64,000 nucleotides of DNA from Lates calcarifer (GCF_001640805.2 NC_066856.1:3634826-3698825), one strand, 5' to 3'; positions 22,090 to 36,180 are shown, numbered from the stretch's first letter. A program made the numbers and translations. Notes: generated by a model not told the origin, from the sequence alone.

Positions 22090-25000
22090 CTGAAACACAC
22101 ACAACAAAGAAAACTGATGTTAGTTATTGCATTGAGGCTAGTTAGCCCTTCTAGCCTTAAATTGCCCTTCTACCCCAAACCCCCAGACTTCAAATTTCCA
22201 CATCAACAGTAACTGCCAACATTGCAACACTGTGTATGATTGCAAATGCCATCTCAAATCTGTTTCATCTAACATACTTAATAGGAATAACAGAGATGGC
22301 TACATGACTTCCTGGTCTTGTCTGAAAGCTGCCAAGGTCGTTACAATAACTGTGACCTCACTGCAAAAGGCCTCTGTGTTTTGATGGTGTCATTACTGTG
22401 CAACAGAAGCAGGAGAGAAGCAACCATGCTGTCAAAAATACAAGCATCTGCACAAGTGTGACAAGCTGTCCCATTACCCATGTCTCTGGTCACACACAGC
22501 AGACTCTCTCTCCCCCAGGCTAAGGACAGACTGCCCCCTTTGATTTGGGCTCAGCATGCAGCCATGGTACATGCTGGGGCTCTGTGGGGGGCTCCTTGTA
22601 CCTCCCCTCACTTCCTGGAAGGATCAGCCAGTGGAGCGTGAAAGCTGCCCAACGGCAGGATCTTTACCAGATGAAGAGTGGAGTCCCCTCTCATCTCCCC
22701 CTCCACTGACCAGTGCTGCAACCTCGCTGAAGGCAAGTGAGGATGCCCCTCAAAAAAGCCCTGGATTTACTTTATCATCCCCTGTTCACAAATAATGTTT
22801 CATGGTTACCCAGTGGGGATAAGGCTTTTCCACAATGTGTCTCGCCATTCTGCCTGTGTTGATACAAATACTGCTGAACTCTAGGGGGAAACTATAACCT
22901 CAGAGTGAGGTTTTAAACAAGTCTTTATTATCTCAATCTACCGAACAGTTTCCATCCATCAATCAAAAGCCACAGGTATGGCTTTAAAAACAAAGGCTAA
23001 ATTTCCTTTAGTTATATCAATACTGTATCTTTATATCAAAAGGAGGGAGAGATTACAGTGGAATGTTTCAAAGGGTCTAATTGTAAACAGATTCTGAGCT
23101 TTGAATTTCACATTATGACCTGACTTTCAAAAGCAGTGTTTGATACAGGCAGAGTTCCAACTCCACTCTAATGCTAATCAGCATAAAGTGCAACAATCTG
23201 GAGGTGTCACAAAAGGCAAATATTCAAAAACATAATTTCTCAATACAAAAAAAACCCGATTCATTTTCAAAGCAGTCTGGGCAAGAGGCTTTATACATTC
23301 AAAAAGAGGGAAAAGAAAAGAAGAACTGCAAAGGGCATATTGTTTAACAGCTGGAAGTGTTTCTGTGCGGAGAGATTATTTATACAGTACCCCTACCGCA
23401 TAACGACTCCATAAAACTGGAGATATTCCTCCTCTGTGTGGATAGTTGATTCCAGTTTGACTGTGACTTTGGCTGAAAACAGAGTGGAATAAAACTGTGG
23501 GATGTGTTTTACTCTGGCCATTTTATGTGGCTACAGAAAGTGGGAGAATTGGGTAGAGGCAACGCTTGGCGATTAATTCTACCATGTGAAAGTTAATAGT
23601 TTGACATTAAGGAGAAAAAAAGGTGTGTATCAACAGCTGGAGAAGCAGCCAGTAGTAGGCCTGTAATCCTTTTGTCACAGATGATTCAGCAGACGTCACC
23701 TGACACCAAGTCACTCCACACAAAAACAAGTTTCAGCTTTACTATATCCGTTTGTCTCATTCCACATGGAAAAGTGGGAATAGCACTGGCGCAGCATGGT
23801 CAGGGTAGGGGGGCATCCTGTTTGAACTATACTACTTGGAGACATCTAACATTTAAAGTAACTCAGTGCATTTGATATTAGACAATGACACCACACTGAA
23901 TACTTCAATAAAGCAAGAAGCACTTATCAAACACCAAGCCTGTTCCAACAGTTTTTCTCATTAATATGCAAATTTGTTCAGCAAGGTGATCCAACATCTC
24001 ATCTGACCATGTGCACTGACTGTTTCTGTCACGTGCTGGTCTTGAGTTGCTGTGTTTAAAAATGCGTAAACAGAGATGTATAAGGACAGACACAGATGCC
24101 ACCATGACAAACATGTGACAGGAGGGTGTACAAATACTAAATAAAATATATTTAAAATACTGGCGGAGGACACTGATTCTCTAAACTGTACATCTGCAGA
24201 ACAGTATAGAACAGCATACAGTGCCTTAACATGAGGAAAGCAAACCTTTTCAGAACCATGGCAATAACATTCTGTTCATGTTCAGCAAAATTGTGTTTTC
24301 ACAGTCAGTCTAGATTTTCAAATTGGTATGGGAAAGAGTTGAACAATGATAAGAAGAAGCTGCTGAGACCAAATGTATCTGTAACTGATCCCATAACATC
24401 TGGCATTTTCATAATACAGCCCAGCACTGATCTCCAGAGGCACTGAAGCTACTGGTTTAACACTCTCTGTGCTCCACTACATGAAGTATGCTGATACAAC
24501 AGGTGAGTGTTGATATAGATAGAGAATGGGGCAATGACAAAGTCTCCTTTACTGGTGTAGGCCACACAATATTAATATTTGAAAAAGCTCTCTAGGCTTC
24601 CCTTTTCTGCTCTGTTCTCCTTCCATCCTCTCTTTCCTCTGTGTATGTCCTCTCTTTTTATATTCTGCTTTGTATTTTGGGATGCTCCTCTCAGTGTATG
24701 CCCCCATCTGCATAATCAGCATGTTAACAACACTCTCCCTCTTCAGTTCAGCCACATGGGAGCGGGCAAAGAGGCAGAAGACAAGAGAAGACAAAGGTGT
24801 AGGGAAGGGTTTGTTCACTTATTGATGTAGCAGTGATGTCAGCTCGCCCTGTCATCAACATTCTCGATTATCATGTGGTGATTCTTACGTTTTTCAAGCT
24901 AGGAAAGAAACTGACAGGAAAGAAAGCCAGAGCTATAAACCTTTACGGTATCTAGTCATGATTATCTAGACACAGCTGGGAGAACAGCAGAGATACTGTG

Positions 25001-26999
25001 ATCAATGGCAGACACAAAACAAAACCTATAATTATATCAAGGCGATGTTATTGCTCTGTTTTAATTTCATCCAACTGCATTTTAAATACATTTTCAAAAT
25101 GGGGATGTTCAGTTTGATGTTACTGAAGGTTTTCCTCAACTTCAACTCAAAGAAAGCTGAAGTTGGTTGAGAAATAAAGAATTCCTTTAGCTGAGGACAT
25201 AAAAGGAGGTCTATGCTATGCTCTGTATTTGTCAAAATCTCACAAATGACAGACCATGAAAACACCAGTCAACACCAGGTCCACTTGATGTTTCCTGAAG
25301 GCCACAAGATATGGTTAAATGTTTGGTGGTAGCAAATAGTTGGACCTTTTGTTGAGAGAAACAATTTTTTGAAATTTTCTTGGTCATCTCACAGACCAAG
25401 GACCTTCTTGCAGGATTACTGAGTTTGGCTACATGACCATTCTCTTTACTCTGGACTTTAAAGAGTCCTGGTGGTTCCAAACACAGAAGGAATATTGAAA
25501 GCTTTAGAAATAGTTTTATACCCTCAACACAATTTTACTGCAGAGGTTCACAGAGAGTTCGTTGGACTTCATGTCTTGTTTTTTGGTCTGATAAGCACTG
25601 TGAATTATATTACAATAGTGTGTTTCCAACTAAGTCTTATCCAAATAAACTGAATTTGCCTCTAATCAAGTTGTAGAGAGTTGGTATTTTAAAGATATTC
25701 AAAGCAAACAGGGTACACCTCAATTCAGTTTAATTTAGAGTACCATAGCAAAGATTCTAAAAACTTAGATTTTTTATTACCAAAAATGTTTTACCTTTGT
25801 AATTAAAGGTTACTGTGTGTAGCCAGATGGGCAAAAAGACGATAAATTGTGCAAAAAGGGAATGGGTCAGAATACTTTCCAAAGTGTTCACTGTAATTCA
25901 CCTACACACATTGGCCTACATGGCTCAGAGGACACTTGTATGAGCCTAGGTTCTGCTTCATCGAGTGAAAATACCTTCAACTGCAAACCTATATCTAACT
26001 TTAGATGTTACTGAGATCTGACTGGCCTCGTCTTGTGTCAGAGGGGGAATAACACATCAAGCTAGGGGAGAAATGCACGGGGAGGTCACAGATGCTACTC
26101 AATCTGCCGCTGGATTTGAAACGCCGACCACTCTAATCTGACTGGGGTCAGAGGTCAGGGCTGGGGTGATGCAAAAACCTGGTTTCTGGAGAGAACGTGA
26201 GAGGCTGAGGGAGAAAGAAAAGAAAAAAAGGTGGGGGTGATCCACAGAGACAGATTATCAGGTAAAGCCAGTGGGGTGAGAGGTGAGGATCTGCTGTTTA
26301 TGCTGGAAACAGGTCAGGGTTGAGCAGGAGGGCAAAGTAGGGGATGGGCCAGGCATCCACCTGGAATGGAATGAAATGGTATGAAGTCAACTACACAAAG
26401 CTACACACATAAAAAAAACTTCGGCTCACACCCTCAAACCAGAACCTGGGTCACATGAAGAGGTGGTCCAGCCAAGACCGATGGGCCGACCAGCCAAAAC
26501 AACCTGCCTATTGTTAGCCAGTAATGCAGTTTTGTGAAGGGTGAACGCATTGCTCTGTGAAATGTCAAAGCATGGAGCGTGGTGTGTTTTGGTAGCATCC
26601 CTGATGCATTCTCTGATTCTGCTTTGTCTCGCTTTTGGCCAACTACTGTTTGAACTGCAGACTCCAGCATTTTGCTCCCAGTATATTGAGACTGTGGACA
26701 GGACCCAAATACAAGACAACCTAGACTGTTTTTTGTTTTTTTAAGTCAGACTATTAAAAACATTCTCATGTGAAATGTCAGCCTCTGGACAATGTTTGTT
26801 GACAGTAGACAATAGAAAAAGGGAGGCAGTTTTTCTTTCTCTTGTGGTGACTTTTAAAAAATCATATCTGAAGTGTTTTGAGGAAAGCAGAGCGGGGAGC
26901 AGAGTAGTGTGAGGTTTGTTATCTCCCTCGTAGGTGAGAGCAACACTCATCTGGGACTCAAAGATAGAGCCTGGAGATGGAGGGGGTCTGGAATGAAGT

Positions 27000-27450
27000 G
27001 TGTGTGTGTGTGTGTATGTGGGAGGGAGGGCTAAAAACCCAGCAGAGGCCAAGCTCCCCCAGGTTTTAGCCCAGATGAAAGGCCAGGATCTGGGCTAGAT
27101 AAGAGGGCAGATCACAGGGGGTCGGGGCCAGCCGGCTGTGAGAAGCCATGTCCAGCGGCCATCTTTCACCAACCTCCTCCCTCTCGCTCTCTCTCTCACA
27201 CACACACACACAAACACACATACACAGCAGTGTGGCATTAGTAATTGTGAGAGAGGTAGTTATAATAAAAATACAAATTTTCTCAATTAAAACAAAAGGT
27301 GCATTTCATGGGTCTTGCAGTCCAGTGGAAATGAGATCATACCATTTTCTTTCCTCCTGAGTGAACTTAAAGAGTTATCTGTGCTCGATTGCTTCTTCCT
27401 GCATGCATGCTAACTGCTCATCTTTGCTCTCCAGCCTAAGGTGTACGTGT

Positions 27451-27496
<46 letters not shown>

Positions 27497-27650
27497 AGGA
27501 GCTAGGGTCTGGAGCGAAGGCGATCATGGGGAAAATGAAATCAGTGTTTGCAGAGGTTCTAGCTTTGTCCCAGAGCTCTGCTGAATGAGAGGGCCAAGGA
27601 ATAGAGGCATGCATGCACGCACACACACACACGCACACACGCACACACAG
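27000..27650. repeat. Cluster of four alternating (TG)n and (CA)n microsatellites
   Basis: On the plus strand, (TG)n at about 26998-27016 is followed by (TC)n(AC)n at 27183-27222, (TG)n at about 27446-27493 and (CA)n at about 27618-27650. The tracts alternate in orientation within about 650 bp. Open frames here with runs of CV or TH are repeat artefacts. Confidence 0.85.
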
Positions 27651-29654
27651 GATAACTGGCGATTTGGTAGCGTGCAGCTGCTCCTTCTACCTTTTCACCG
27701 AACAACAAACAGAGAAAGGTGACGCAAGGGAGAACATTACAGCGCCATATAGTATTCATGGCATGCGCACAGACACACACACAACCGTATGTCATCTACT
27801 GTCACCTGAGCAAATCAATGCAAGGGAGAAATCCATTCCAATTAGGATCCCGCTGCTCTGCCCTGCATGTGGATGTAGATTAATCGATGCAGAAATCCCA
27901 CTGCTAACCTGCCATTCCTATTGTAGAACGCGCTAAACTGAGACTCTGGATGTTTTGCTTTCATTGACTTTCATCTTAGAAATAATGAAATGAATGCTAT
28001 AATCACTTTCATTTGTATTTAAGCTGTTTTCTAGGTATAAATATTCCAAGTAAGGCAGAAAATATTCACTTGATGGCTTAAGGATTTCACTGCAGAGAAT
28101 CTGGACCCTCAGTAAAAAAAACGAGGCAATGCCCTTTGAAGGCAGGATGCTGTAAACCCCTGACAAACAATGACCTCTGACCTCATGTCCAACAAGGCCA
28201 TGTGTCATCCCCTAGGAAGTTGTAATGCCTTCAATCATCCATGCTCGCAGATGAAACAAATGAGCATAAGAGCGTGCACACAGGAAGACACGTACACACA
28301 GTCACATGCACACAGATGACACGGCTGTCGGCTCAGAGCTGAGTGGCGTCGACACAAAGCGGAGGTGACAGCAGTGTGTCTGAGTACGTGTGTGTGCAGA
28401 GGTGTGTGTTCAAAATCTCAAGTGTTAACGTGCTCCCCCCTCAGGCAGCCAGCGCTGTGTTAGCCATCCAGACTTTGCTCAACACTAAACCTTTACCTGA
28501 CCTTTCCCTCTGCCGTGACATTTGGACCCTTCTGAATAGGTCAAACAGCACTAAAGAGTGGTAGAAAAATGGAGCGGAGTTGGAGGAGAAAAAGAAGAAA
28601 AGAGGAGAGGGATGAGGGCTGTCAGAAGTCAGTGCAGGGAGGTGACGGGGAGTGTGTTAGGGAAGGTGTAAGTAGACACAGATGCAGTGAATGAAATTCC
28701 CAGTGTTGCTAAAGAATTTAAAGACTGGAATTTGAGCAAGTTTGGACCATTAGTTATGACCAAATTCTTGTTTTTGGCAGATATTTAGTTATGAACAGCA
28801 GCAGGCCATCACTCAGTGTGACATTCTATCAGGATGGACAATTTAAAATGCCATTCTGCTGAATATGAAGAAGTACTGGCAGATATTTGGTTTCATAAAT
28901 GTGTGGTTACTGAAGTCAGGAAGTTGCTGTTGCTGTCATTTTGCTGCGTGACCAACAGGAACAAAGCAGGAAACGACAAAATGTTGGCATGATACTACAA
29001 ATGCAGATAACAGACACAAAAACAAGGATACTGGTTGACGTACAACTTTGGATGCCAGACTTATGGAAATGTGGAAGCAGATAAAAGTTGAACTCAAAAA
29101 TAAAGACTGAGGATGTAGGCTGGAACAGTAGGTACTGTCAGTATTGCCCTGTTAGAAGCTACCCACTTCAGTTTCAGTTTTTTGCGTCCAGAATTGTCTG
29201 ATATTTAGTGGAATCTATTCTTCCCTCTATCTATGTAATGTTTCCTGTGCTTTTGGCTGCCACACAACCCGAAGCAGAGTACTCCCAACCCCACAGTAAA
29301 CAGTCAGCAAAAGGAAGTCACTTAGCAGGGTGCCACAACTTTTGTGCAATTCCTCCCGATTTTTTAAGTTCATGAAATAAAAAAAAACGCTGCATTAACA
29401 TTTGAAGATAGCTAATTTTTAATGTCTGTTTGCGGCAGGACTTGTGTTTACTTCACTTTAAAAATCAACAAAAAATGTAATTCTCACAGCGGTGGCCAAA
29501 CTTTTCCACATAACTGTATCTGCAATGAGATTTCTGCTTCCACCCCAATGAAAAATTTTTCAAAAGTTCAACATTATCACTCTTTGAAATCATCTGTGGA
29601 TTATTCACAGGGACCAGATTTTTTATTTATTACTCTTTTACTTAATATTCTTTT

Positions 29655-29765
29655 TTTTATGGGGGGTGGGGGGTGCAACAAAAGTCCCTGGCCAGTTTCA
29701 CATTAGAGACCTGACAGTTTATGGTTGGTGTCTTAACCCCTATGCCACAGGGACGACCAAAACTT
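29655..29765 (-). repeat. tRNA-derived SINE fragment (minus orientation)
   Basis: On the minus strand GGTCGTCCCTGTGGCATAGGGGTTAAGACACC, then CATAAACTGTCAGGTCTC, then CTGGCCAGGGACTTTTGTTGCACCCC follows the head of common fish tRNA SINEs ('gtggcgtagtggttaagacacc ... cagccagggacctttgttgcatgt'). An A-box-like TGGCATAGGGG is visible; the B box has decayed. Confidence 0.55.
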
Positions 29766-32700
29766 TTTAAACAACACTTGCACAAAAGGCATGCATTACA
29801 AAGTGGATCTGAATCCCCTTTCCATTGGGAACGAGGGGGAGGCATCTGACAATTTTTGTGACTTTCCAAATGATGATGATCTGACAATCATGAGGAGGTG
29901 CAGAGGCTTGACAGTAGATATGATTTAACATTCTGTCTCAACTCTCTGTTGTTCACACCGGTATACTTGTCACTTTTTGTGTGAACAACCAAGTGTAACA
30001 TATGGATGCCTTTTAGGAAAGACTACCCAAAAGTCTGCACTGCTAGTCCCACTTCCACATTTCTTGTCTCTTTTCCTTTTCTAAGATTCTAGGCTGTTCA
30101 GAAACAAGGATGAACCTTTGCCTTCAGATATGGCTGGACAACATACTGAGATTTTAACTCTCACCCACACAGGAGGGATGTAGGACACAGAAAGTAGGAA
30201 ATGTGACACAAGACCATGACCCCAAATCAGGATGAATACTGCACAAATGATTGCTACAACTGATATGTACTGTATAACCTTTATTTAATTAGGTAATCTC
30301 TGATGAAAGATGTTCAAACCTACACTGCCTGCAAAGGTTATCAGGACCTGTCCATTTCTATCTAGCTCCATTCTCCCATCCTCTCCCTCTGTCCTTCATT
30401 TATTAAAATGGTCCTCCATCCCTACTGACAGACATGCAGTGCCTGCTGTAATTCACTGGTACACAAACACTTCCACAGATGAGGACTGCAGAGAATTTCT
30501 GTTGATGTTGGCCCTGTGGAGGAAAAGTGATGCCACTGCAACCTCGACTGGGACACTAAGAAAGCACCTGTGTTCCCAGTCCCACCTTAATGATCACTCA
30601 ACGCACTGGGAGAACTTTAATGGGGGCCCTGGAAGGAAGGAAGGAAGGAAGCTGCCAGCTTGCTAATTTTAGGCACTCTGCATCTCAGATGAAACGCTGG
30701 AAAAGGCAGAGAGGAGGCGTGGAGAGGCGGGAAAGTTCTCTGTCTCTCACTTTCTCGACTTTCTGCATCATGTCTTTCTAACTATCATTACCCCCTGCAT
30801 CCGTTATGAGAGAGAGTCTCATAGCTCTTTGATTCTCTGAATCATTTCTCCCTCTCTTCCTGTTCCCAGCCCTCCTGCACTCTCTCTTCCTCTTCCCAGC
30901 GTTCTCTGTCTCTTTCTCCCTATTTCTGACTATCTCTTTCATTCTCACCTCCCTCCCCTTCTGTCGGTACCTGAGTAAATAAACAGTGTTGTGTAGGATG
31001 CTAATTAGAGCAGGTTCAGGGACGTGACGAGCCCAGAGACAGATAAACAGCAAGGTGGGGAGGAGAAGAGATGATATGGAGGGGGTGGGGGTGGAGGTAA
31101 CCCACCCCAAGGGCAGCCCAGCACAGACACAAACACATCAGCTTAGCGGTGAAGGACAGACGAGTGGTTTTGGCTTTCAACCCAACTTAGGGTGGCTTTG
31201 AAGCGATGGGTAGGTAGTAAGGTAGAGGATTTTGAAAGGGGGATGCGATGAAGTGAAGGGCACTAGCAGAGAAAGGGGCACGTGGTGGAGTTTCAGCCAC
31301 GATGAGAGAAGAAGAAACGTCATGCAAACTTCCTTAATGACGGCTGCTCCAAGAGACCCAGTGTAAGATCAAAAGAATATGCAGATGAACCCAACAGTTC
31401 TCCTGTTGAGGTGAGCCTGGGCTTCTAAAAGCAGGTCAATGCAAGGCAGCTTGTTCTTATTTAACATAAGATGGCCTTTCTGCGGGGGAATAAGCTGCTA
31501 GGTATGCAGGTGAGAAGGTAATGTTACACAGAAGAGATGAACACAAACAAGTATGTTTGCACTTAAATTGTAACTTCTTGTAAGTCTACACTGTTGTGGA
31601 TTTTCCGTCAAAGCAAAAATATACTTTCATTATAACATGAAATCTAATAAAACTCCTAAATAACGTTATCTTTTAACTTAAAATAAAAAAATAAATATCT
31701 GCATTACTTACACTATATGTGATATTGCAACAGACTCAGATCTGAGACTTGGACCCCTTGTCAGACTTAAGTTGCAAATATGAGAACCTGAAACTTGCAG
31801 GTCTTTTACACAGCACCTCTCATAACCTGACTCTGTAAGAACCTTTCAAGACTTTGGTACAAGATTCTTCCCTGTATTTCTCAAAGTGGGATGTTTTAGA
31901 TGTGCAAAAGGCGACAGGCCAGACATCATCAACAGACAAAGGAGGAAGTGGCACTGACATTGTTGCTGATTTTCTTACAGGCTCACCTCAAACATAACAC
32001 ACAAGAATCCAGGGCACTCCCTGGGCTGGCACAAGCTGGCCAGTGGTCAAACATGGCATCCAGGACATCTAACCACTAGAGAATGAATGACAGTTCTGCT
32101 TAACCAACCATAATGTGCAACACTGCTGCCTCCTTCTGTAAAACACCTAGAACTTAGCATTCAGAGATATGAACCTGACTCGTACTTTTCTATGTCTGAA
32201 TGACATCGCTCATACTATTCCCCCCCTTATTATTACTGCATATCCTCAGTACCTCAAGTTGCTCCAGTGGAGAGGCTCAGTAGCCAACAGTGCTGCTCTT
32301 GAATAAACAGCTCCCAGGGTGACTATGTGTTAAACTGTGAATGTAAAACATGGCTTTACTGAGCAACAGCATTAATGCTCAATCGCCTTTTTTCTCACTA
32401 AATAAAGCCTCTAAAAAAAGTTTCTTCTCCTGAAAAAACACTTCTCATTCCTAAAGATTTCATGTCATTCTGTCCCCATCTTGTCTCCAGTCCATAAATT
32501 GAGCATCTGCTAAGATGTCTCTGTTGGCTTATTAAAGCCATAGGAAATGCTGTCTGGCAGGATCAAAGCCAGTCTTGGACTATAATGATCACTGATGCTG
32601 CTGTTAAATTAAACAGACGTGAGCGCTGTTCACTCTAATGGGGTCTTTGAGTGAGGGTGAAGAGAGGAACTGGACCAGGTATAAGAGGAGAGGAAGCCCA

Positions 32701-33084
32701 AGGACAAATGGTGAAATGACTTGCAGCAACTAACTCACCAAGAGACAATGTTAACAGATCGTGTAAACACAGCCTTTAGTGTTACTCCGAGTTGTTTCAT
32801 GATTAAAAGGCATCTTATGATCCCAGATTACAGCCAGATTGGTAATGACAGGTGCAGGGAAAACCTTGCTGCTACAAGGACTGGCATAAGCTTTTAATCT
32901 CATGTTAAGTCCAGCGCAAACACTGATGGAGAGACAGAGAGGGCAGAGTGGAAGGTGGAGAGCATCACGATATATCTAAGAGATTGTGGAGGAGAGGGGA
33001 AATGGAGGGAAATGTGATGGCTGGATAGATGAGCTATTTTTATAATGAGGTCAGTGTGAGCTGTGGGATTTCATTCTCCTGGGA

Positions 33085-33085
<1 letters not shown>

Positions 33086-33140
<55 letters not shown>
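33086..33140. repeat. (AC)n microsatellite, about 55 bp
   Basis: This is a pure AC dinucleotide run of about 27 units, the longest uninterrupted dinucleotide tract noticed in the window, and likely polymorphic. Confidence 0.95.
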
Positions 33141-33143
<3 letters not shown>

Positions 33144-33563
33144 GAGCTGTGGCGATGTATTGCTCCTACTGAGTGGGACTGCCTCTGTCCACAGGAAGAT
33201 GAGGACGTGGGGGAGAAGGAAGAAGACACACGAAGGAGATACGGAGACATCCAGATGCCAGGGAGAGAATTTTAAGGATTTTGGTCATAACCTGACTGGT
33301 CCAGTCATTCTTATTTTCTGTCTCTAGCAATAGAACGCGAGGACTGACGCTTGATTATTAAACAAGACTGACAATTTACTCATCTTGCCTTTGTTACAGA
33401 ACAAACAAATACATAACACTCCCCTGACTCCCACTGTCTTTAATCCTGTAAAATGTGAGTGCAGTGACAGTAAACACTGCTGGCATTTTTTTCATACACA
33501 AGACACTTTACCCACAACCAAACTACATTCCCCTCAGTGCAATTTTTGTATTTACTTTCATTT

Positions 33564-33580
33564 AAAAAAAAAAAAAAAAA
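33564..33580. repeat. A17 homopolymer
   Basis: A run of 17 A residues gives the lysine stretch in a 210-codon plus-strand open frame (33385-34017). That frame is otherwise hydrophobic low-complexity sequence with a (GTT)n region (33735-33770), and I do not regard it as a gene. Confidence 0.9.
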
Positions 33581-34492
33581 CCTTTTTGTCTCCTCCCTTA
33601 TTCTGTCTCATTACACTTAAAATATTTATATGGCTGTATATAGTATTTAAAACCTTTTACACTTCACTTGAATATAGCGATTGTTCATTATGTGGTATTC
33701 TATTTTTAAATTATTTTTTAATTAAGTTTTCTGTCGTTGTTCTTGTTGTTGTTCTGTTGTTGTTCTGCTGCTGTAACACATTAATTACTCTGAATGAGTT
33801 CTCTGAACTCTGCTCATCTTTTTTTCTTAAAACAGCTGATGATGTATTTACCAAATGGATGATTGCTTCCTCCTCAGCGGCTCCCTTGCTCCTCCTCTTC
33901 CTGGGTGGTGCCCGGGTTGTGGTCCTGTCCCCCCCTCTCCACACTCCCCCTGTAAAGACATGGAGCATAAATTGTGAAAAAAGACAAAAGACACAAGTCC
34001 CAAGGCAAACACTATGACCGATTTGATGTACAGTTAGTATGAAATATGTAATGTTCAATTATAAATAAATAAATAAGAAACTATGTGAGGGGGCAGGTAC
34101 TGGTGACTGGAATGAAAAGTGACATTATGACATAAAAATGCAATGGTGAAAAATTCCATTATATTTCTGAACAGGAGCACATAAAAAAGAACAGCCGATT
34201 TATGATGAAAAAAATGAAACATTTCACTAGAAAATTTTAGTGATTTATTTAACGACTTCATAATCTATTGGTTTTTCAACATATTAAACTCTATGCATAA
34301 TTCTTATCTATTTAATATTCATGAGCACCATATATTTTCATTTATTTATGGAAGTATGACCGGATGACTTTGAAACAGGTGAAGGATCTCTCATGTAATC
34401 TGCGAACATCAAGGTATAAAGAGTAACATGGTGCAACAACAAAGTGGCAACATTATTTGCACACTAGCACAGCTCTGTACAGCCTGCTTCAC

Positions 34493-34541
34493 AGGCACAC
34501 ACACACACACACACTACCTACAGACTCTCTCTCTCTCTCTC
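34493..34541. repeat. (AC)n and (TC)n microsatellites
   Basis: A GCACACAC...ACAC run is separated by TACCTACAGA from a CTCTCTCTCTCT run. Confidence 0.85.
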
Positions 34542-35469
34542 ATGCACCCCCTTGCTCTCTCTAAATGCCTGTCGCTTTGGCCCTCCATTAAGCCGAGTGA
34601 GCGCTCGTTTAGCCAACAGTGTCTCGGCAGTTGGGGACGCAGGCTGCCCACTCAGTCAGATCCAGCCATATTAAATAAATAAGGAGCGCTCTTCTGTGTA
34701 AATTATTCATTTAACATGCCTTATCCTCTTCCAACAACCTTGTTAGAGCAGCTCAGGAGTGGAGAGGGGGTGAGCGCGGGGGGCAAAGGAGGGGAAGCAG
34801 AGGGGAAGAGGCAGACACCGCGGCTCATGTGCGACTCAGCAGAACCTGTGGTGCATCTCTAAGCTCTTCGGGCGTTCAGTCGTAGGGGGGCTAATTCGCC
34901 CTGACACCTCCTTTGTTTCAGGAGGAAAAGAGCTGCATAAACACAGTTATGCATTTGCTCACATGCACACACACTTGAGCACACACTGACATGCACAAAC
35001 TTAGAGAGAAAGAGCACAAGAAAGGGATTTTTAGTGCATATTCATAGAATAATCATTCTAGTTGTCTGGATAAATTATAGAGGAATGGGAGACCAGGACA
35101 CGCCATGCTGGAATGCGGGAACTGTTTTTTGTGCTGCCTGAACTCAAATCAGACAACACAGCAAGTCATGCTCTCTAAATAAGCTGATTCTAATGAGGTA
35201 GGATGGGGACAGATATAAAAATGCTTATCATGAAGAAAACCACTGTTCTGGATATTAACCTTGAGGACAAATGAACAGAGCACTAACATTTGTATACTGT
35301 ATTTGTGACACAACTAAGAAGAGAATTTAAACCCCTTCATTTTTTGTACATTTTGCTGAGCTGATATAAATGACATTTTACCCATCAATCTACACTCAAC
35401 TACCCATACTGAAAGTGTAAACATGTTTTTAGAAACCTTTCCAAATTCATTACAAATCAAAAACTGAAA

Positions 35470-36180
35470 TCTCTAATTTACAGTATTTAGGCCCTTTGCT
35501 GTGGCACTCCAAACTGTGTTCAGGTGCATCCGGTTTACTTTAATTATACTTGAGATGCGTCTAGAACTTGATTGGAGTGGGGCACCTGTGGCAAATTGAA
35601 TTGATTGGACATCGTTTGGAAAGACAAACACTTGACACTGCACGTCAGGACAAAAACTAAACCATGAGGTCCAAGGAACTCTCTGCCGTCCTCCATGATA
35701 AAACTGTGGCGAGGCATGGATCAGGGAAAGGGTACAAAACCATTTCTAAAGCTCTGAGTGTCACAAAACTTTAACTCTTTGAACAGAAGTCCGAATACTA
35801 CATCTAGCAAACACCAGACGCTGCTCATCACTTGGCTAACACCATCTCTACGGTGAAGCATTGAGCTATGAGGATGCATCTTAGCGGCAGGGGCGGTTAG
35901 ATAGTTCGATACATAGAGGTCCTTGAGGAAAACCTATGTACACGACCTGAGACTGGGGCTACAGTGACCTGAGGCATACAGCCAAGAAAACTCTGAAGTG
36001 GCTTCAGGGCAAGTCTCACTGTCCTTGAGTGGCCCTGCCTTAAACCCCAAAGAACATCTGTCATTATGGCTTACTGAGTGTACATCAATGGGCAAAAATG
36101 GCAAATTTATCCATTTAAAACTAAAGCTAAAACACAATTAGGTGTGAAAAAGGTGAATACTTTCTGAAATCACTGTATTT
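35470..36180 (+). mobile_element. Tc1/mariner-type transposon fossil, internally deleted
   Basis: The left end (ACAGTATTTAGGCCCTTTGCTGTGGCACTCCAAACTGTG, then CAGGTGCATCC, then AACTTGATTGGAGT) and the right end (GGTGAATACTTTCTGAAATCACTGTATTT) match the termini of Tc1-like elements common in fish. Between them, remnants of the transposase gene are readable. The N-terminal DNA-binding start is MRSKELSAVLHDKTVARHGS followed by GKGYKTISKALSV; the second part around 35840-36060 corresponds to the catalytic half (ACGGTGAAGCAT, AGCGGCAGGGGC, CTTGAGGAAAACC, CAGCCAAGA, CTTGAGTGGCC). The element is about 0.7 kb against about 1.6 kb for a full copy, with the middle missing and stops and frameshifts present, so it is inactive. 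Confidence 0.75.

Noticed and set aside
30270..30310. CCTTTATTTAATTAGGTAATCTC resembling a common fish repeat core ('tttatttaaccaggtaa')
   Set aside because: The match is only about 25 bases with no further similarity, too short to call.
33385..34017. 210-codon plus-strand open frame, the longest outside znf438
   Set aside because: It runs through an A17 tract, a (GTT)n region and AT-rich sequence. The product is low-complexity and hydrophobic with lysine and valine runs, and no family is recognised.
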